DNA of 64,000 nucleotides from Cardinalis cardinalis (GCA_014549065.1 JACDOX010000009.1:4399959-4463958); one strand, 5' to 3'; shown: positions 1 to 13,351, numbered from the stretch's first letter. Program-made: numbers and translations. The notes: generated by a model from the letters alone, not told the origin.

Positions 1-230
1 TGAATTTCAGTCCTGTCAAAAATAAAGGAAGTAAAACCTGGATATACAAGGTAAAGAAAAATTATGCATATCAGGAAAACTGGACCCTCAGTGGGCTGCT
101 CAGCTCTCCAGCTTATATCTGTCCAACCTTTTTAAAAGATACATCAAAAAACAGACCTAAATGTGTTAGCCCTGTTTGAAAAAAAAAAACAAAAAACCCT
201 GCAAATACTGGTTGATATCAAAATACTCAG

Positions 231-264
231 GTTACCAGTGAAATAAAAAAAAAATAAAAAAAAA
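231..264. repeat. A-rich low-complexity tract
   Basis: The stretch is almost entirely A with isolated T bases, in an (A)nT pattern. It is not attached to a recognisable retrotransposon 3' end, so it is listed as simple low-complexity DNA. Confidence 0.7.
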
Positions 265-1267
265 TCACAGCAATCAATATATCTTATCCTACAACAGCTA
301 TGAAAGACAAGCAAACAGCAAAGCTTCTCTTGCCTTTTATCATGCGAATTTTCTCAGATAGCATTCTCATCTGAAAACAATTTGAAAAAGTATTTACAGC
401 AGCTTCTCAGTCTGCACAAGATTTAGGATTTGACAAATTATANAGTAGTAGCATATTCTGACTAAAGTATTTCTGCACACATTAAATGATTTCTCAGTGC
501 ATACCTTCAGAAAATGATGGAATGCCTGAGCTATAGACTAATTTTTCATTATTTTCTCTTCATTTAAAACAAATCTTCATACTAAAGGTCCTGCAAAAAT
601 CTCAACCAATGAGACATTTTCCGTGTAATGTAAAACNTTGCGAAAATACCTTCAAAGATTTATATGATGCTTGTTAGTGATAAGCATGTAATTTTTTTTT
701 TAATTTAAATATTCCAAGCTACTGTCCACTTGCATGAATTGGGAAAATAATAGAAAAATCACTATAAGAATATAAAATTTNTCTTCACTATGCTTTGTAA
801 TATTTAGTGCATGAATTCTCAAGGCTTTTTGTCTCCTTGGATGCAACCAAATATTCACAAGAAACCAGAAACACATACTACTTCTGAAAAAAGTTAGGTC
901 AGGTGGTGTACATACTAAATATAAACACTNATCTACATTTTAAGCTATATTTTCTTCACTGAGCTGACACATCTGTCCTTTTCATAGTCCTTGAGAACAT
1001 TCAGACATGCTTCTAAGACATCAAAACCCAGCAATGTCTTGAGGTTCAGGAAAATTAGTTCTCAGAATAATTTTAATGAGGTCAGAAACTTGAAATCTAT
1101 TGACATTTAAAGTGGAATATACAGAAGAGAGAAAGCATAAAGTTGCCTTGGCATGGCAGGGCTAGAAACTCCTGAAACTTGTGTGTATATTTTAGGTTGC
1201 AGAGGTACCCTCCATACAGTACTTCCAGACACAGGAATGTTCTTTGACTGCAGAGTGGTGCAGGGAC

Positions 1268-1304
1268 CTCACTGGAGTATACCATACTCACTGGAGTATA
1301 CCAT
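1268..1304. repeat. Tandem duplication, two copies, 19-bp period
   Basis: The 18-base word ctcactggagtataccat occurs at 1268-1285 and again, identically, at 1287-1304, with one base between the copies. This looks like a small replication-slippage duplication. Confidence 0.9.
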
Positions 1305-4300
1305 TCTTCCATTNCCTTCCACCCTTTTTAAATGAGTCCTTTTCTCCTGTTCCTTTTGGCCTTANAGGAGAAAGCTGCATGCTGAGCATTAAGTGAAAGG
1401 ATCTTGAACGATCGTATTAAGAACTGTACATGTTGGCCAGGCAAGAGTGAGAAGGATGGTGCAGCCAAAAGCAGGGTTGAAATTTGTCAGTCCTGCTCTA
1501 CCTGGATCCATCACCTCAAGGAGAGAGTCAGGGCTCTGCTGAATGAGGGTTAAAAGAGGGGAGACATCAGGCAGCATGGCCAAGCTCTTCNCAATGAGAG
1601 CAGCACTATGAAGAAGACACCCACAGTCAGTGGTTGGCAACTGCAGTATTTTTAGGGAGCACACACCTGTTTTCCAGCCAAGGAGGTTTGGTACATCAAC
1701 CCCTTTGACTACTCCCCATAGGGAAGTTGTCAACTGGAGAGACAACCTAATGGCAGATGGGCAGGAAAGATCAAAGTGCTCAGTGCTGTCCAGTCTCTGC
1801 ATGTGCCAGCATGGCTTCAGGACAGAGACAGCCAGCACTGAGAGAGCAACAGGCGACAGAATATTTATATAAACAGGATGAGATCAAAACCAGAGTGACA
1901 TATGAGACACACTCTTATATGATGTGATTACAAACTGAGTGTTTATTGTTTGTGAAAAATCATGACAATTACAGGAAGTTAATAGAGAATTATCCCAGTC
2001 CGATTTTTATTCTATAAAAACAGTACAGGTGTTTGCTGAAAAGACAATATTGAACTGTTCATATTTCGAATATATGTTTATATTTCATAAAATAGAAAAT
2101 GCTGGCATTTTTTAAAGTCTGTAATTCCCACATTATCCTTAATCAATGAATTAGTTCTCAACAACAGAAAAACATTCTAACAGCTCCCAGATGTCATAAA
2201 GACTTTATTTTTTAATTGAATAGTCAACATTTCTAACATAAATATGTGTTAGAAATATTTCTTTTTAAGTTTTTTATCAGTTTACTAGATAACAAATACT
2301 GTGCTGGTGTTAGTTCTACTTTGCTCAGTTTTTGAACTACTTTACAGGAATGTCTCCCTGAGAATTTTCCACTCATAGCAGCTACCCGAATCACATTCAA
2401 TTAAAGAGGATCAAAGCTTTTCACAGTCATCTTGGCTTACTGAATTNCAATGATTTGCAGTTTTTACTGTTAGTCTAACTTGGTTTCTATCGCAAAATAA
2501 TGGTGCCAAAATGTGAATCCTGAGGATACCCACTTTTTTCTCTCCATGAATAATCCTCTTCCTAATATCATCTATTCTTTTTGCAAGTTCCAGCATTCAT
2601 ATCCAGATTCAACAGAAGACTTTATCAACGTACAGAGTGATCTGTCTTTGTGTGTGTTTGTCACANCTAGTTGTACATGCAGATACTGACAGAATGTCTA
2701 GAAAACACTTTGCCAGACCACTAAAAAGTTTTTAAGTTTTCCATCACTGAACACCAAAAGAAATCCAAACACTCTTGAAGACTCTTCGTGAGCAATAAGT
2801 GGAACATTTNCTATATGGGAAAAGCACTTAAAATGCTCACAAGGGAAGAAACCTCTCTTAGGGTCTGTGTGATTCTTATCAAGTATTTTTGCTTTATATT
2901 GATCCTACCCAGAGAGTATGGTTTGGTGAGTGTCTGGACCAGCACACTTGTGGAAAAGCACTTGTGAGCTTTTCGTTCTTACTCTGCCTGATTTTAACTA
3001 GAAATTACATGGTGGGATTAACATTTGCTGTAGATGTTTTCCTATTGCTCAAGCAAATAATACCAGAACTAGATCTGTGTGAAGTTAAAAGAATTTAGGA
3101 TTTAATTCCTTCCAATTCTAGTAGATAAATAAGCTTAGTATCTCTGGAAATGCAAGAATGGTTAGTAAAAAAACTCATTAGACAAACATTTCTTTGGGTT
3201 TGAATATAAAAATTCAAACTGATGCTCCACTGTTACTTTGGAACATTTTAAAAAACTTAACATAGATTATATTAATTTTAATGCATCTATTAAACATGAG
3301 ATAGGTCCAAAATATCCCGTTTATATAAAACTAGAAACTTATCTCTTTGAGAACTTTTTCATATCAAGCCCCACTGAGACACTTAATTTGGAAGTCTAAG
3401 ACAGGGAAGTTCCATTCCTGTGGNGTTTTTTGTAATCTACTCCAGCAACAACCACTTAGAAAAAAGACTTTTCTTGTTGCATTGCATTCCACTATCACTT
3501 TATTATCACTTTATTAATGGTTTTTAAAACCCATTTTCTAAAGTTTTTACTGATTAATTGAAAGACAGGGAGATTCTGCAGGTGTTTCCGTGAATAAACA
3601 CACAATTCCCTGTTTGTAAGTAATTTGAGAACTTACATTTAAGGTCACAGACCTTCAATTTCGTTCAAAAAACCACAGAATACCCACAATTAAATTATTA
3701 ATTCCCTCTCAGATTCCATTCTGTAGCCCAAGGAAACTAAAAGCCCATAACTTAAGACAGCTTGGTGACTTCCAAGAAGTTCAGTAAGTGCACAAGTATT
3801 GATTTAATACTGGCATTATGTATTAACAGNGTCAAATGAAAAACTTATTCCAAATCTCTGAGAGTTGTAGTTTTGCAGCTCCCAGATAAAGAGTGGATTA
3901 GGTGGAATGCTTGATGAACATTACTAGTGGGCTTGTCTTGTCAGATGAGGAAATAATCACCATAATATTGGNAAACACAGTGCACTGAAAGAATCACTCT
4001 GATCCATTCTGGATTTTTAACTGAGAGTGAGCAGTATAAAATACACCANCTAAGATCTAGGGATTGTATTGTTTCAACAATGTTCATCCTGTACAGAGAA
4101 TTAATATTAAGAGAGGGTTTCTCCCCACCAGAGGTTGCTCCAAAACCAAATTAATAGGAAGCTACAGAAGGCTTAATTTCTTCTTATGTATTTAATTGAT
4201 GACGGGGAAGGAAAGAAAGAGTGAAATATATTAAATGGACATGAACATTTTCAGGCCCTCCTGACTCACATTCCTTATAATATTTTTATTGAAATTTAGC

Positions 4301-6108
4301 ACTAATTAACTTTCTAGAAGGACATGCTTTCTAATTATAGGGCAAGTACAATGTTGGAGACTGAAGTATGTGGCGTCCCTGTCCCTCTGTACTTCCTTTT
4401 AAGAGGCATCCACACCTCTTTACAGACAATCACTGCTTAAGATAGCAATTTTAAAATATCNTTTTTAAAGCTAAACAAGCAGTTCTTTAGTTTCTAAATA
4501 CTGAAGTAGAGATTGAAATTACAAAAGAGCANTGTAAAAAATAATTATTGTAGAAACAGGCATAAATAATTATGGAATTACTCAGGATGGGCTATTGGTT
4601 ACCTTATATACAGGAACAGAACTGAGAATAAATGCAGTCCCAGCATTGGGTCATAGCAAAGAGAAAGAGATAGTGGCTGTGGTTTTGGTTTCTGAGACAG
4701 CCTGAGGAATTGCAAAGCATTTCTTAGAAAAAATCTCTAATTATGACCACCAGAACAGCTGGGCTGAGGTCAACAACTGGTATTTTGCATATTTCATCTT
4801 TGCACAGTTCATCTGAAATTATCACAAAATNATGTCTCTCAGCCCAGATCAAACACAAGGTACAGTTTTTCCACTACTAAAACCAAAGTGCTTGTCTACN
4901 ATCAAAGGGTAAAACAGGAGCAGTGCAAGATAAGTCTTAGACTATGGCTTATATTTATATTTCAAACTTAATATTTTTTATCTCTGGCCTTGCAAAGGGT
5001 TCAATAAACATCATCCACAGAAAAAATTCATGTAACCATGCCTGACCCCCATTATCTTTCACAAGTCAACAACCTTACCTAGGAGAGGATATAGAAATTC
5101 TGTAAATAGACAATGCATGACTCCAATATATTTTGCAGGTTCCCAATGGCCTATACAGATCAAGGATTTCCTAAGCCAGAAATTATTCTTCATATAAAAC
5201 AATATTCCTGAACTGACATTTCTCATTAGTTTATTTGCTTTTTAGAGATCTGAAAACTTCTGACATCTACTTTTAATGCAGAAAGTCACTCTCTAGCTGA
5301 CCTATGCACTGTTTTGAGAAGTTACCATCTTATGTCNGCTCTAAAACTGAGACCTGATCAATATTTTCAATAACTTATAAGTCTTTTACAAGGAGAAAGG
5401 ACTGGGAATCTTCCTAGCTAATTTATCAACTCTGGTCTACCTGTTCTGTCATCCGCCCCACCTGGGGCAGCTCTAGTCAGTCATTTTATAATTTGAATGC
5501 AATTTCATACCATTGATCCGCTTTCTTGCCTCCTCAAGGACCTTTTCTGGCTCTCCTTGTGGTATTAGATGAACTCCTCCTACACATGGGATTTGCAGTT
5601 TAGAACACAGATTTGGCCACTAACAGCATTAGATCTCCTCTTTCTTTCCTCCAAGTTCTCTTTCCAAAGTGGTGATGGCTCCTTCAGAGTTCATCACCGT
5701 GCCTGTGAAATTACAATTGCTTGTCTCCCATTTACATCACTTTCAGTCTATACACAGCNACTTTCTAGTGTCAAATGGGTCACTTGACCATGTGCTTATC
5801 CAGCACTGGGAAATTCCTTCCAAGCTCTTTGCTGTCAAATTTTTATTTTGTATCTGCAAACATTATTATATCTACTTTGCATACTATGTTTGGTTTATAT
5901 TTTAGGGCACTTCTTTTTTATAAGCCACTCGGACAGAATTTTAGTTAATCAAAACACTGACACATTGCTATCACAAGTAGGCATTTGCAATTAGATTTTC
6001 CAGGTCTATACTTTGGAACAAATCCCCACTAGCTTTTATTTTTCTTTTTGCAAAAAATTTTAAAAAAATTAAAAGGGAAGGAATAAAAAAATAAAACCCC
6101 ACACAAGT

Positions 6109-6201
6109 NTAGTGAAAGGCATGCCTGTCCACGTCAGGGGCATTGAAACTAAATGGTCTTTAAGGTCTCTTCCAATCCAGCCCATTCTATGATTATAGAA
6201 T
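6109..6201 (+). mobile_element. CR1 LINE fragment, 3' end
   Basis: The sequence reads like the terminal 3' untranslated region of the avian CR1 non-LTR retrotransposon. It has the 'tagtgaaagg..gcctgtccacg' block, then 'tggtctttaaggtctcttcc', then the end motif cccattctatgatta, a form of the CR1 terminal ATTCTATG-type repeat. Only about 90 bp is present, as expected for the severe 5' truncation usual in CR1 copies. The terminal motif orients it on the plus strand. The A-rich stretch just upstream (6055-6100) is probably not part of it. The divergence from the consensus I remember suggests an old copy. Confidence 0.85.
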
Positions 6202-9200
6202 AAAATAATTAACAATATTTGACTAAGCATTTTTTAATTCCAATTTAATACAAAACATTATTTCATTGAATTGTTAATTTTGCTTATTGTTTTAGGGGGG
6301 TATTTTGAAGGGTGATAGAAAATGGAAATGCATATTTGAATCTATATATTCATATGGAAATATTGATTTGGAATTAATATCTGCAGTTAGAAAACATTAT
6401 TAGTATAAGATTTAGAATGTTTTCAGTGTAGTATTTCCATAGAATTTTCAGTTAGTTCAAGTGTTTTCATATACACCCAGTAGGTACACTTTGTTTTACT
6501 TATAAAACCTCTTTTTCTCTGATATGNGTAAACCCAAATGTTCATTAACTTTGTAACTGCATTAATGGATTCAGATGTTTTAATAATTTTTTTTAGAGGG
6601 AGGGAACTTGGAAATTTGAGCTTGGAGGTAATAAGAGTTATCTCTATGGTTTTGGAAGGTCAGAGCAAAAGACAGAAAGAGGACAAACGAAATGCTTATC
6701 TTTCAAAGGGAATATGGAGTGCCCAGAAACACAAGACCCATGGGTCTTCAGGTCTCAGAAAAATCATTTGAACCAATTCATTTTTAAAGGGACTTGGANG
6801 AAAGGAGGAGTTGCAGAACAAGCCATTGTTTTTAATGAAACAGAAGCATATCAAACCTCCAGGAGCATAATGGGAGCAACCAAACAAAACTGGTTTGAAA
6901 ACTACAGTTCTCTCACTAGAACTCAGTGGCCATCTGATGTCTTTAATGAAATGCTAGTAAAAANAAATTTAATCATTAATTGGACTCTCACATGTATTTC
7001 TTAGTACCCAATAAGCCTAAGATCTTCTCAGTGCCACACGATTACCAATTTTGAATATTTTCTTTAATCCAGTTCAGACACCATTCACTGAGCTTCTCAG
7101 TCTTTCTTAATGATGTCTTTTTTCTGCATTTGATCTTTTCCCTGCTTTGTTCTCACGTTGAAACTGCAATTACTGATGACTCATCAACTTTATTATTAGA
7201 TTGAAGGAAGAACAAGCAGTTACTTTCAAGCTAACTTTGAATTGTTCAAAGAAATATGGCCAAATGTATACAGACCACCCTGAAGCCCATTACAACTGAG
7301 AATAAGGATAGATAAATCAATTTTAGACATGTTTTGGATTCTTGGACTTCCTAGAAATTAAGTTAGCATTAAATTAACAAGTTAATATTAAATATTTAAC
7401 ATTAAGNTTACATTAAATCTTTATGGGGGATTTATAGTGTTGGATGTATCTGCTCCATGCTGAAATGTTCTTGCACTTTGGAAAAAGGATTATTATTAAA
7501 ACATTTATGAGGTGTTCTNCCCTTCATTTTTCCAGAAGTTGTATTTAACCTTTATTTTTAAAATTGGAATTGTGAGTAATCACTCTAAGGTGACACATGA
7601 AGTAAGGAACTGTGCCCTACTTTTACACTGGTTTTGCTGAATAAGCTTGAGAAACTTACTTTTTCAAAAAATCCCCAAAAAAGTCTATTTTTAACTTCAA
7701 AATTACCAGAATNTCGTATGTCTGGGAATCAGCATTGTTCCCTGGCATTGTGTCTGGGAATCAGCTTTGTTCAGACTCTACTGAATAACACTTCTGGAGA
7801 ACGAAAGGCAGCCTACCCCCTTTTGCAGCAAGAACTGGCAGCAGTGTACTGATCAGCTAACAGTGCAGAGGCAAGCTTCTAACAGGGACAGCTTGTTCTC
7901 CTCAGAGGGTTAGGCGCTGGAATGAGGTAACTAAGAAAGAAGTTTATAACCTATTACATTGCTATAAATTTATAACCTATTACATNATTCTGCATAAAAT
8001 TCTGTCCCACTTCAGTTCTCCAGTTGCTGTTTCTTTTCCATTAACAGAAGCATAGAAATCAGAGGGAGNCAAAGCATTCACTTGAATTGGTGAACAGTTC
8101 AGCAGCTTAGGCAGTAGATCTACAGGTANCAGATGATGGAAGGTCTGATGAAATAAGCAAGCATAGCTAAAGGGTCTAGCATTTCCTGACCTCAAAAAGC
8201 TAACAAAAGCGCAGCATTTTTTAATCCATGAATTGAGAACTACAGAAAACTTCAGTAAACACAATTTCAGATTTTTCAGAAACAGATGTATCAGAACTGA
8301 CAGTAAAATTGGCTGCAAGTAGCTAGCCTGGATAAAATGGCACGGCTGCTCTGGTATACAGCTGAGGAACAGCATTGTATCTATATACACTTGCACTCTC
8401 TTAAGTCAGTAAAGAAATTTCCATTGATTGAAAAGATAGCTTCAGGCTTTAAATTCATGCACAATTACAATGGCAAAAGAAGTAGTATGTGTAGAGAAAG
8501 AAATTAACCTATTAGTTTTCTTGGAGGGTTGTTAAATAAATATCTTCTGTTTAATAAGATACCATACCATGCAGAGCTGTATTAAATTTCAGTTTGTTAT
8601 ATATTTCTACAGAATTCTGNCCTGCACATCTATGGCTTTCAGAGCACTGTAGTTAGCATCAGTCAGTGAAGTTTTTTGTTAATGTGAAGGTTACTGTTAA
8701 ACTAAGTATATCAGCAACTAATCTTAGTTGAGCAAAAAAACTGCCAACAGCTATTTTAAAAATTGTTTACCTAAATAGTAAGAATATTTTCTACCCCTAC
8801 AGGCTCCAAGTCTGTGCATTGCTGCTGATAGGAAAGATATACAAGCTGTAAAACTCATCTCCACTAAGTTTCCATCTACTCCTCAGAAATGCTTATTCTC
8901 CTACCTTCGTTCATGTTACATTTTTTTATGATCTGCTAAGGCAAAAATGAAAACAACCAACCTATGAATCTGTGAAATAGCACATTTTCTTATTTTATAG
9001 TATAAGAACTTGCACTTTTTATTTACTAGTCAGTAAATCTAAGCACATTAAGTGCAACAGAAATAAACATTGCCGAAACTTTCTGTTGGAAAACCATTAG
9101 GCCTGTGACTTTGCAGTTTGCTATTGTTGTTTAGCAATTGGGCTTAATCTATGTAAAATCTGTATCAAGGCACAAATATTTAAAACTGAAAGAATTTAGA

Positions 9201-10900
9201 CAGTCTGTCTGCTGAGACAATTGTTTATCAAGGTGACCAAAACTGTCTCATAGGTTCCTGGTTTTCTCTTGGCTGTCTTCTATCCATCTGTTTTCTTACA
9301 CTTGGGGCATGTCAGATTTGAGCAATCCTGAATCTGCCCTCTGATGCCTCAGGCCAGAAACCTGTACCACAGCTGTCCCTGGGGCTGAACCTGAGCTCGT
9401 GTCCCGCTGCACCAGGCTGTTCAACACCCAGCGAGGCCCCTAGGAGCAAAGCCATCTCTTCTGGGCTTGTGCAGGGATTATTGGGGTCTCTAGGACAAGG
9501 GCTCTCAGCTGTTATAAATGTGAAAAGAACAGCCAAAACAGGGACACTTCATGAAGTGCCATCACCATTTAATTTCCCAGAGGTTTAGCTGTTTTAGAAN
9601 CTCCATCTCACAGTGCACTTTTCATAATTGCCTTTCTCAGGAGCTGCTTCCTNTGCCACTGGTCCCATCTCTAGCTAAGTTGTTAATTAACTTTTTTTTT
9701 TTTGTGCTGACAACCAGGACAGATNTAGCAAATTCCTTGGTGTCTACAGACAGTAATTTGAAAACTACTGATCATTATATTCACTGCTAGCAGAGAAAAA
9801 AACCTCTATGCAGCCTTTTAATTCAGGCCTGCTGTAGATGCCAAGATTTTTCTCATCATTGGAAGTCTTCTTTTTCAGACATTTTCCTCAAATCTTTCCT
9901 AGCAATCCCACTTACAGATTACTGACATGTGTCTCATGCTATGTTTTTCTTCATTTTAAGCAATCTTCAGCAAATAGTGAATTCTCAATAGACTATAAAG
10001 GAAATTAACTACTTCTAAGTTAGACCAAATTTTACATGGGTATTAAGATAAAGGGTATTCCCATTCCTACGTGAGGATTAAGAAGACAAGTAGTAAAAGT
10101 TTGTAAAAGTTGTAGTAAGGGATTTTTGAGTCTGCTGAATTACATTTGGAATGTAATTGATCTTTATAATTCAAANTATTATTCCTTAAACCTTTTGAAT
10201 TTAATGCAGTTACTTCTCTGCCTTTCATGCATCACTTAATCGCTTTTTGGAGAAAAATAATCAATGCAAAAAAATGCACTTCATGACTAATAAAAATGTA
10301 ATTCCATAAAGATTGATTGAACTTTTGGGAAATATTCCAATCTACCAGAAACCTTGAATACCCACAGCTCCAGCTAAAGTCAGAGTGATACATGGCTGTT
10401 CAGTACCTCCAAAAAATCAGGCCCATGACCAGCTCCTCGCCTCTCCAGTTCTGCAGGATCACTCAGAAAAGTTTTGCCAATCTTACTGAGAGACACAGTC
10501 AAGGACTCAGTCACACTTNCTTTGGAACAGCTGCTACAGCTGGCATGAAATACGAGTAAACTGACTTTGCTCCTCCCAAACTGAATAATAAATTTCACGG
10601 ACATTTTTCAGAGGATTTTTAACCCACACTGTGTTTTCAGCTAGTGCTGCAATACTGTTGAGAATGTTTATGCTGGCCCAGGCCTGCCATATAGACCCCT
10701 GCCTTATCTGCAGATGGTGGCTGGCAATACCAACTCCTCACTAACAAAGGACAGACTTTCCAAGCNCAGGTTGTTAAAAAGTATCTTAAAACCTGTGTCA
10801 CAATGGTCTCTTTTCCTTCTAGCACTTTATTTTAGCCTTTACTCTCATCATCTGGACTATTATTTGTATTTGCATCTATTGAACNATTTAATCCAAGAGG
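6202..10900. other. AT-rich non-coding DNA, no gene seen
   Basis: No supported gene lies here. The stretch holds a 26-bp-period duplication at 7943-7985, a T-run near 9690-9703, a locally GC-richer block at 9330-9500 and another at 10380-10600 that I cannot assign to a repeat family. A 138-codon open frame on the minus strand (7980-8396) has no recognisable protein features. Confidence 0.55.
7943..7985. repeat. Short direct duplication, 26-bp period
   Basis: The 17-base word tttataacctattacat occurs at 7943-7959 and 7969-7985. The nine bases between the two copies are not repeated. Confidence 0.85.
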
Positions 10901-10904
10901 AAAA

Positions 10905-11110
10905 TCAGGNTACTGGAGCACAGGGGGTGCACCCACCACGGCAGATCCCCAGCACCGNGACAGAGAGGGGAAAATTCCCTCCTTCCAGGGGAGGNACCTG
11001 GGCATTCCCACCTAAACATGTTACTAAACATAAATAAACATAATAAATATGTTAATAAAGATATTAACCCATTGAACTCTGTTTTGTGGGCTTCCCCCAC
11101 CCCTGACAGA
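10905..11110 (+). repeat. Possible unclassified dispersed repeat or LTR fragment
   Basis: This short block is more GC-rich than its surroundings at its left end, contains several AATAAA-like words (about 11032-11060), and finishes with a C-rich stretch ending in cctgaca, as an LTR 3' end might. Ambiguous bases are unusually frequent in and beside it (about five N in 10765-10996), as in the securely identified LTR at 12822, which would fit a multi-copy sequence. I found no convincing target-site duplication and no TG start, so the class and both boundaries are open. Confidence 0.3.
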
Positions 11111-11175
11111 TCAAGACTGTGAGTATGCCTTTGAACAATGGACACAGAAATTGCAACAGTCAAGTCTCCTGGCTA

Positions 11176-11225
11176 AATCCACAGGTGGAGATTTCTTTCT
11201 AATCCACAGGTGGTGATATCTTTCT
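11176..11225. repeat. Tandem duplication, two 25-bp units
   Basis: Two adjacent 25-base units (11176-11200 and 11201-11225) begin aatccacaggtgg and end ctttct. They differ at only two positions, which suggests a fairly recent local duplication. Confidence 0.9.
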
Positions 11226-12119
11226 ATTCTTATCCCTTCTAGCTCCTTCTTCTCCTTTTACATTTTCTTAAGTGATCTCTTTCTACTTTTACATTGTTGC
11301 ATTTCTATACATAATAATTATCAAAACAGCTACATACCTCCTTTCCATTGCATCAAAATTGGTCTTAAATAAACCCTATGTGTCTTATGGGATGCATAAG
11401 TCTTCAAAAGTCTCATAGCTTAATTCCACCAAGTTTGAAAAATAACTTCCTTCACAAGTTTTAAATNTGTGATACTTCTGAAAAATATTTCTTTGTTCCC
11501 TTTTTTATGAGGTAAGGAGAGCAGAATTTCATTATCTGTCATCTCTAAATTGCTAGTCTTTTTAATTTTCTCTCCTTAACCCTACACAGTTCTGCCCAAA
11601 ATAGACATTCCCCATCATTTAAGCATCATAATTAGAGGGATTTTCAAACACCTAATCATACTATGACCGTTTTTTTTTTTGATTGCTCTTTAATTTGATG
11701 ATATCCTTCCTCAGAATAACAGGCAACTGAGCAGCAGTTCATGTGAGAACAATAGCACATATTAGTTTCTACTTCCTTCTTTATCCANATTACTTTCTTG
11801 TTTACTTTTATCAGCAGAGGAACTGTGAGCACCTTTTCTCTTTATGCAGTTATGCAGATCCCTCTCTGTGTACCTGTTATGCAGATCCCTCTCACAAGAG
11901 CAGTGGTTATGCACAGTGAGTTTCAGGNGTCTCACTAAGATTTCAGAAATGCTGCTCTGCAGCTGTGCCAGGAGCAGTACAGACCTGGGCACCAAAATGA
12001 AGGGGTCAGAGCCAGCAGGTCTCTGTTCCCCACTGCAGGCCACCATGCTGGTGCCCTATTCCCCTACAGTGTGTATTATTCAGTATTACTTGACCTTGCA
12101 CACACTCCACTACATGTTT
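11226..12119. other. Non-coding DNA, nothing assignable apart from one short duplication
   Basis: This AT-rich, pyrimidine-biased stretch has a T-run near 11670 and the 27-bp-period duplication at 11849-11893. The GC-richer part at 11940-12060 has open frames on both strands but no recognisable product. Confidence 0.5.
11849..11893. repeat. Tandem duplication, 27-bp period
   Basis: The 18-base word gttatgcagatccctctc occurs exactly at 11849-11866 and 11876-11893. Confidence 0.9.
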
Positions 12120-12250
12120 TATAACCCTGAATTTGACTATTCTAAATAACTGCCTGTCATCTGCAGATTTGACTAATGAGCAAATCTCTTTCTCTTCCTA
12201 TATATTCTTTATATCTAGGACTTAAATGAAGAACACTTGGGCATTCAGTT
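12120..12250 (-). mobile_element. Probable old CR1-like LINE fragment, antisense
   Basis: The plus strand reads 'ctgtcatctgcagatttga', then a pyrimidine-rich stretch, then 'ttaaatgaagaacacttggg'. This order resembles antisense CR1 ORF2, where a 'tgtcatc.gcaaa.tt' block precedes 'attaatgaa.at.tt.aa...actggg'. The match is from memory and patchy, so both limits are approximate. If real, it is a strongly decayed minus-strand copy. Confidence 0.35.
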
Positions 12251-12816
12251 GCTAACCTTGTGTCATTATTGGAGTGGAGGAAAGGTGAGAGGCTAAGTTA
12301 AAAAACTGTCAGATCATTCTGAAGTAATCATGCATGGTTTTACTTATTCTGATGGTAACATTTTGGTGACTATTAGGTTCTTCAATTTTGAAAGATTATC
12401 TTTAAAAGGAGAAGGTAAAAATGAGATAAAAAGTCAGTGGCTGATCAGCATGACTTGATTTACCTGGAGATTTTCCACTGAACTGTGATGGGACATTCAG
12501 CCTTAATCAGTATATTATGCCCAAAAAGCACCCATCCAAACCCTTGATATCACAAGCCATAACCAGTCTTGAAAACTAGATATACTTGATTAAAAAAAAA
12601 AATTCTTCTAACCTTGGATAAGGTTATCAGGAGAGTTTTAGTATGGAGTTTGTAGGATTAGCCCCAAATAATATCCTTGACTGAGATTGATANTATTCCT
12701 TTTGGGCTGAGGAGAGAATGCCAGACTGTCTTCGCTGAAAAAAGGCGTGAGGCTGAGGCTGATGCAGGAGGAAAGCTCCACATAAATCATTTAGCAGGGC
12801 CACAACTGAAAGGAGT

Positions 12817-12821
12817 CCAAG
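12817..12821. repeat. 5-bp target-site duplication, left copy
   Basis: The five bases ccaag immediately precede the LTR and are repeated exactly after its last base at 13485-13489. A 5-bp duplication is the length usually made by class III (ERVL-type) integration, whereas 4 bp and 6 bp are more typical of class I and class II. Confidence 0.85.
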
Positions 12822-12992
12822 CGTCCTAGGGTGACNTTATGATGCTTGTGTCACCATCCNNGTGTTCTGTTTATGCTGGATATTACGTTCTGTGCCTTCA
12901 AGACTGGCTCTGAAGAGTGAAAGNTTTGTTTAGGTTTTCTCATCAGCCGCTCCCCCGTGGCTGGCGGGACGCAGAGACGGGGCAGCACATAA

Positions 12993-13074
12993 TGCTGCTT
13001 TTGCTTTTTTGCTTTTGCTTTTCGCTTTGCTCTCGCTCTTGCTTCTGCTTNCTTCTGCTTGCTCTTGCTTCTGC
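12993..13074 (+). repeat. GCTTTT / GCTTCT imperfect simple repeat inside the LTR
   Basis: The stretch is built of repeated tgctttt, cgcttt, tgctctt and tgcttct units on a pyrimidine-rich strand. It lies in the first half of the LTR, where copy-number variation between family members would be expected. Confidence 0.8.
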
Positions 13075-13351
13075 NCATTAGCTAGTTTAGCTAAACAGTC
13101 CAAATTTCTTCCTGGACTGTTTCTCCTTTCCTTTTTTTGGACCTACTCGAACCTACTCTGGACTGGGACCTGGGAACACCGAGAGTTTGCACNCCGTGGC
13201 TGCAGAGGCTGCCNCAGCNCAGGACGGACTGATAACGGAGCGANCACCCCCGAGAGAGACTTTCTGAATTTGGCATCTTTTTTCAGAGCAGCGAAAGAGT
13301 GGTGTCATCCAGCATTGTTCATTCTGGGTGCTGGGGGTGCTGTGCCTGTTC

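Larger units (their letters stand above)
1..6108. other. AT-rich non-coding DNA, no gene seen
   Basis: No reading frame here resembles a known protein and no transposon that I recognise is present. The stretch holds A-rich low-complexity tracts (about 176-199 and 231-264) and a 19-bp-period tandem duplication at 1268-1304. A slightly more GC-rich block at 1370-1870 carries a 149-codon open frame on the minus strand, but the translation shows no domain, signal peptide or splice-flanked structure. It is best read as intergenic or intronic sequence. Confidence 0.6.

Noticed and set aside
1389..1838. 149-codon open frame on the minus strand, the longest seen
   Set aside because: The translation has no recognisable domain, composition bias or splice context. 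By a rough estimate, in AT-rich DNA of this size about one frame of this length is expected by chance. A coding-potential test across species would decide.
7980..8396. 138-codon open frame on the minus strand
   Set aside because: It contains several ambiguous codons and no similarity to a protein I know, and its length is within chance expectation.
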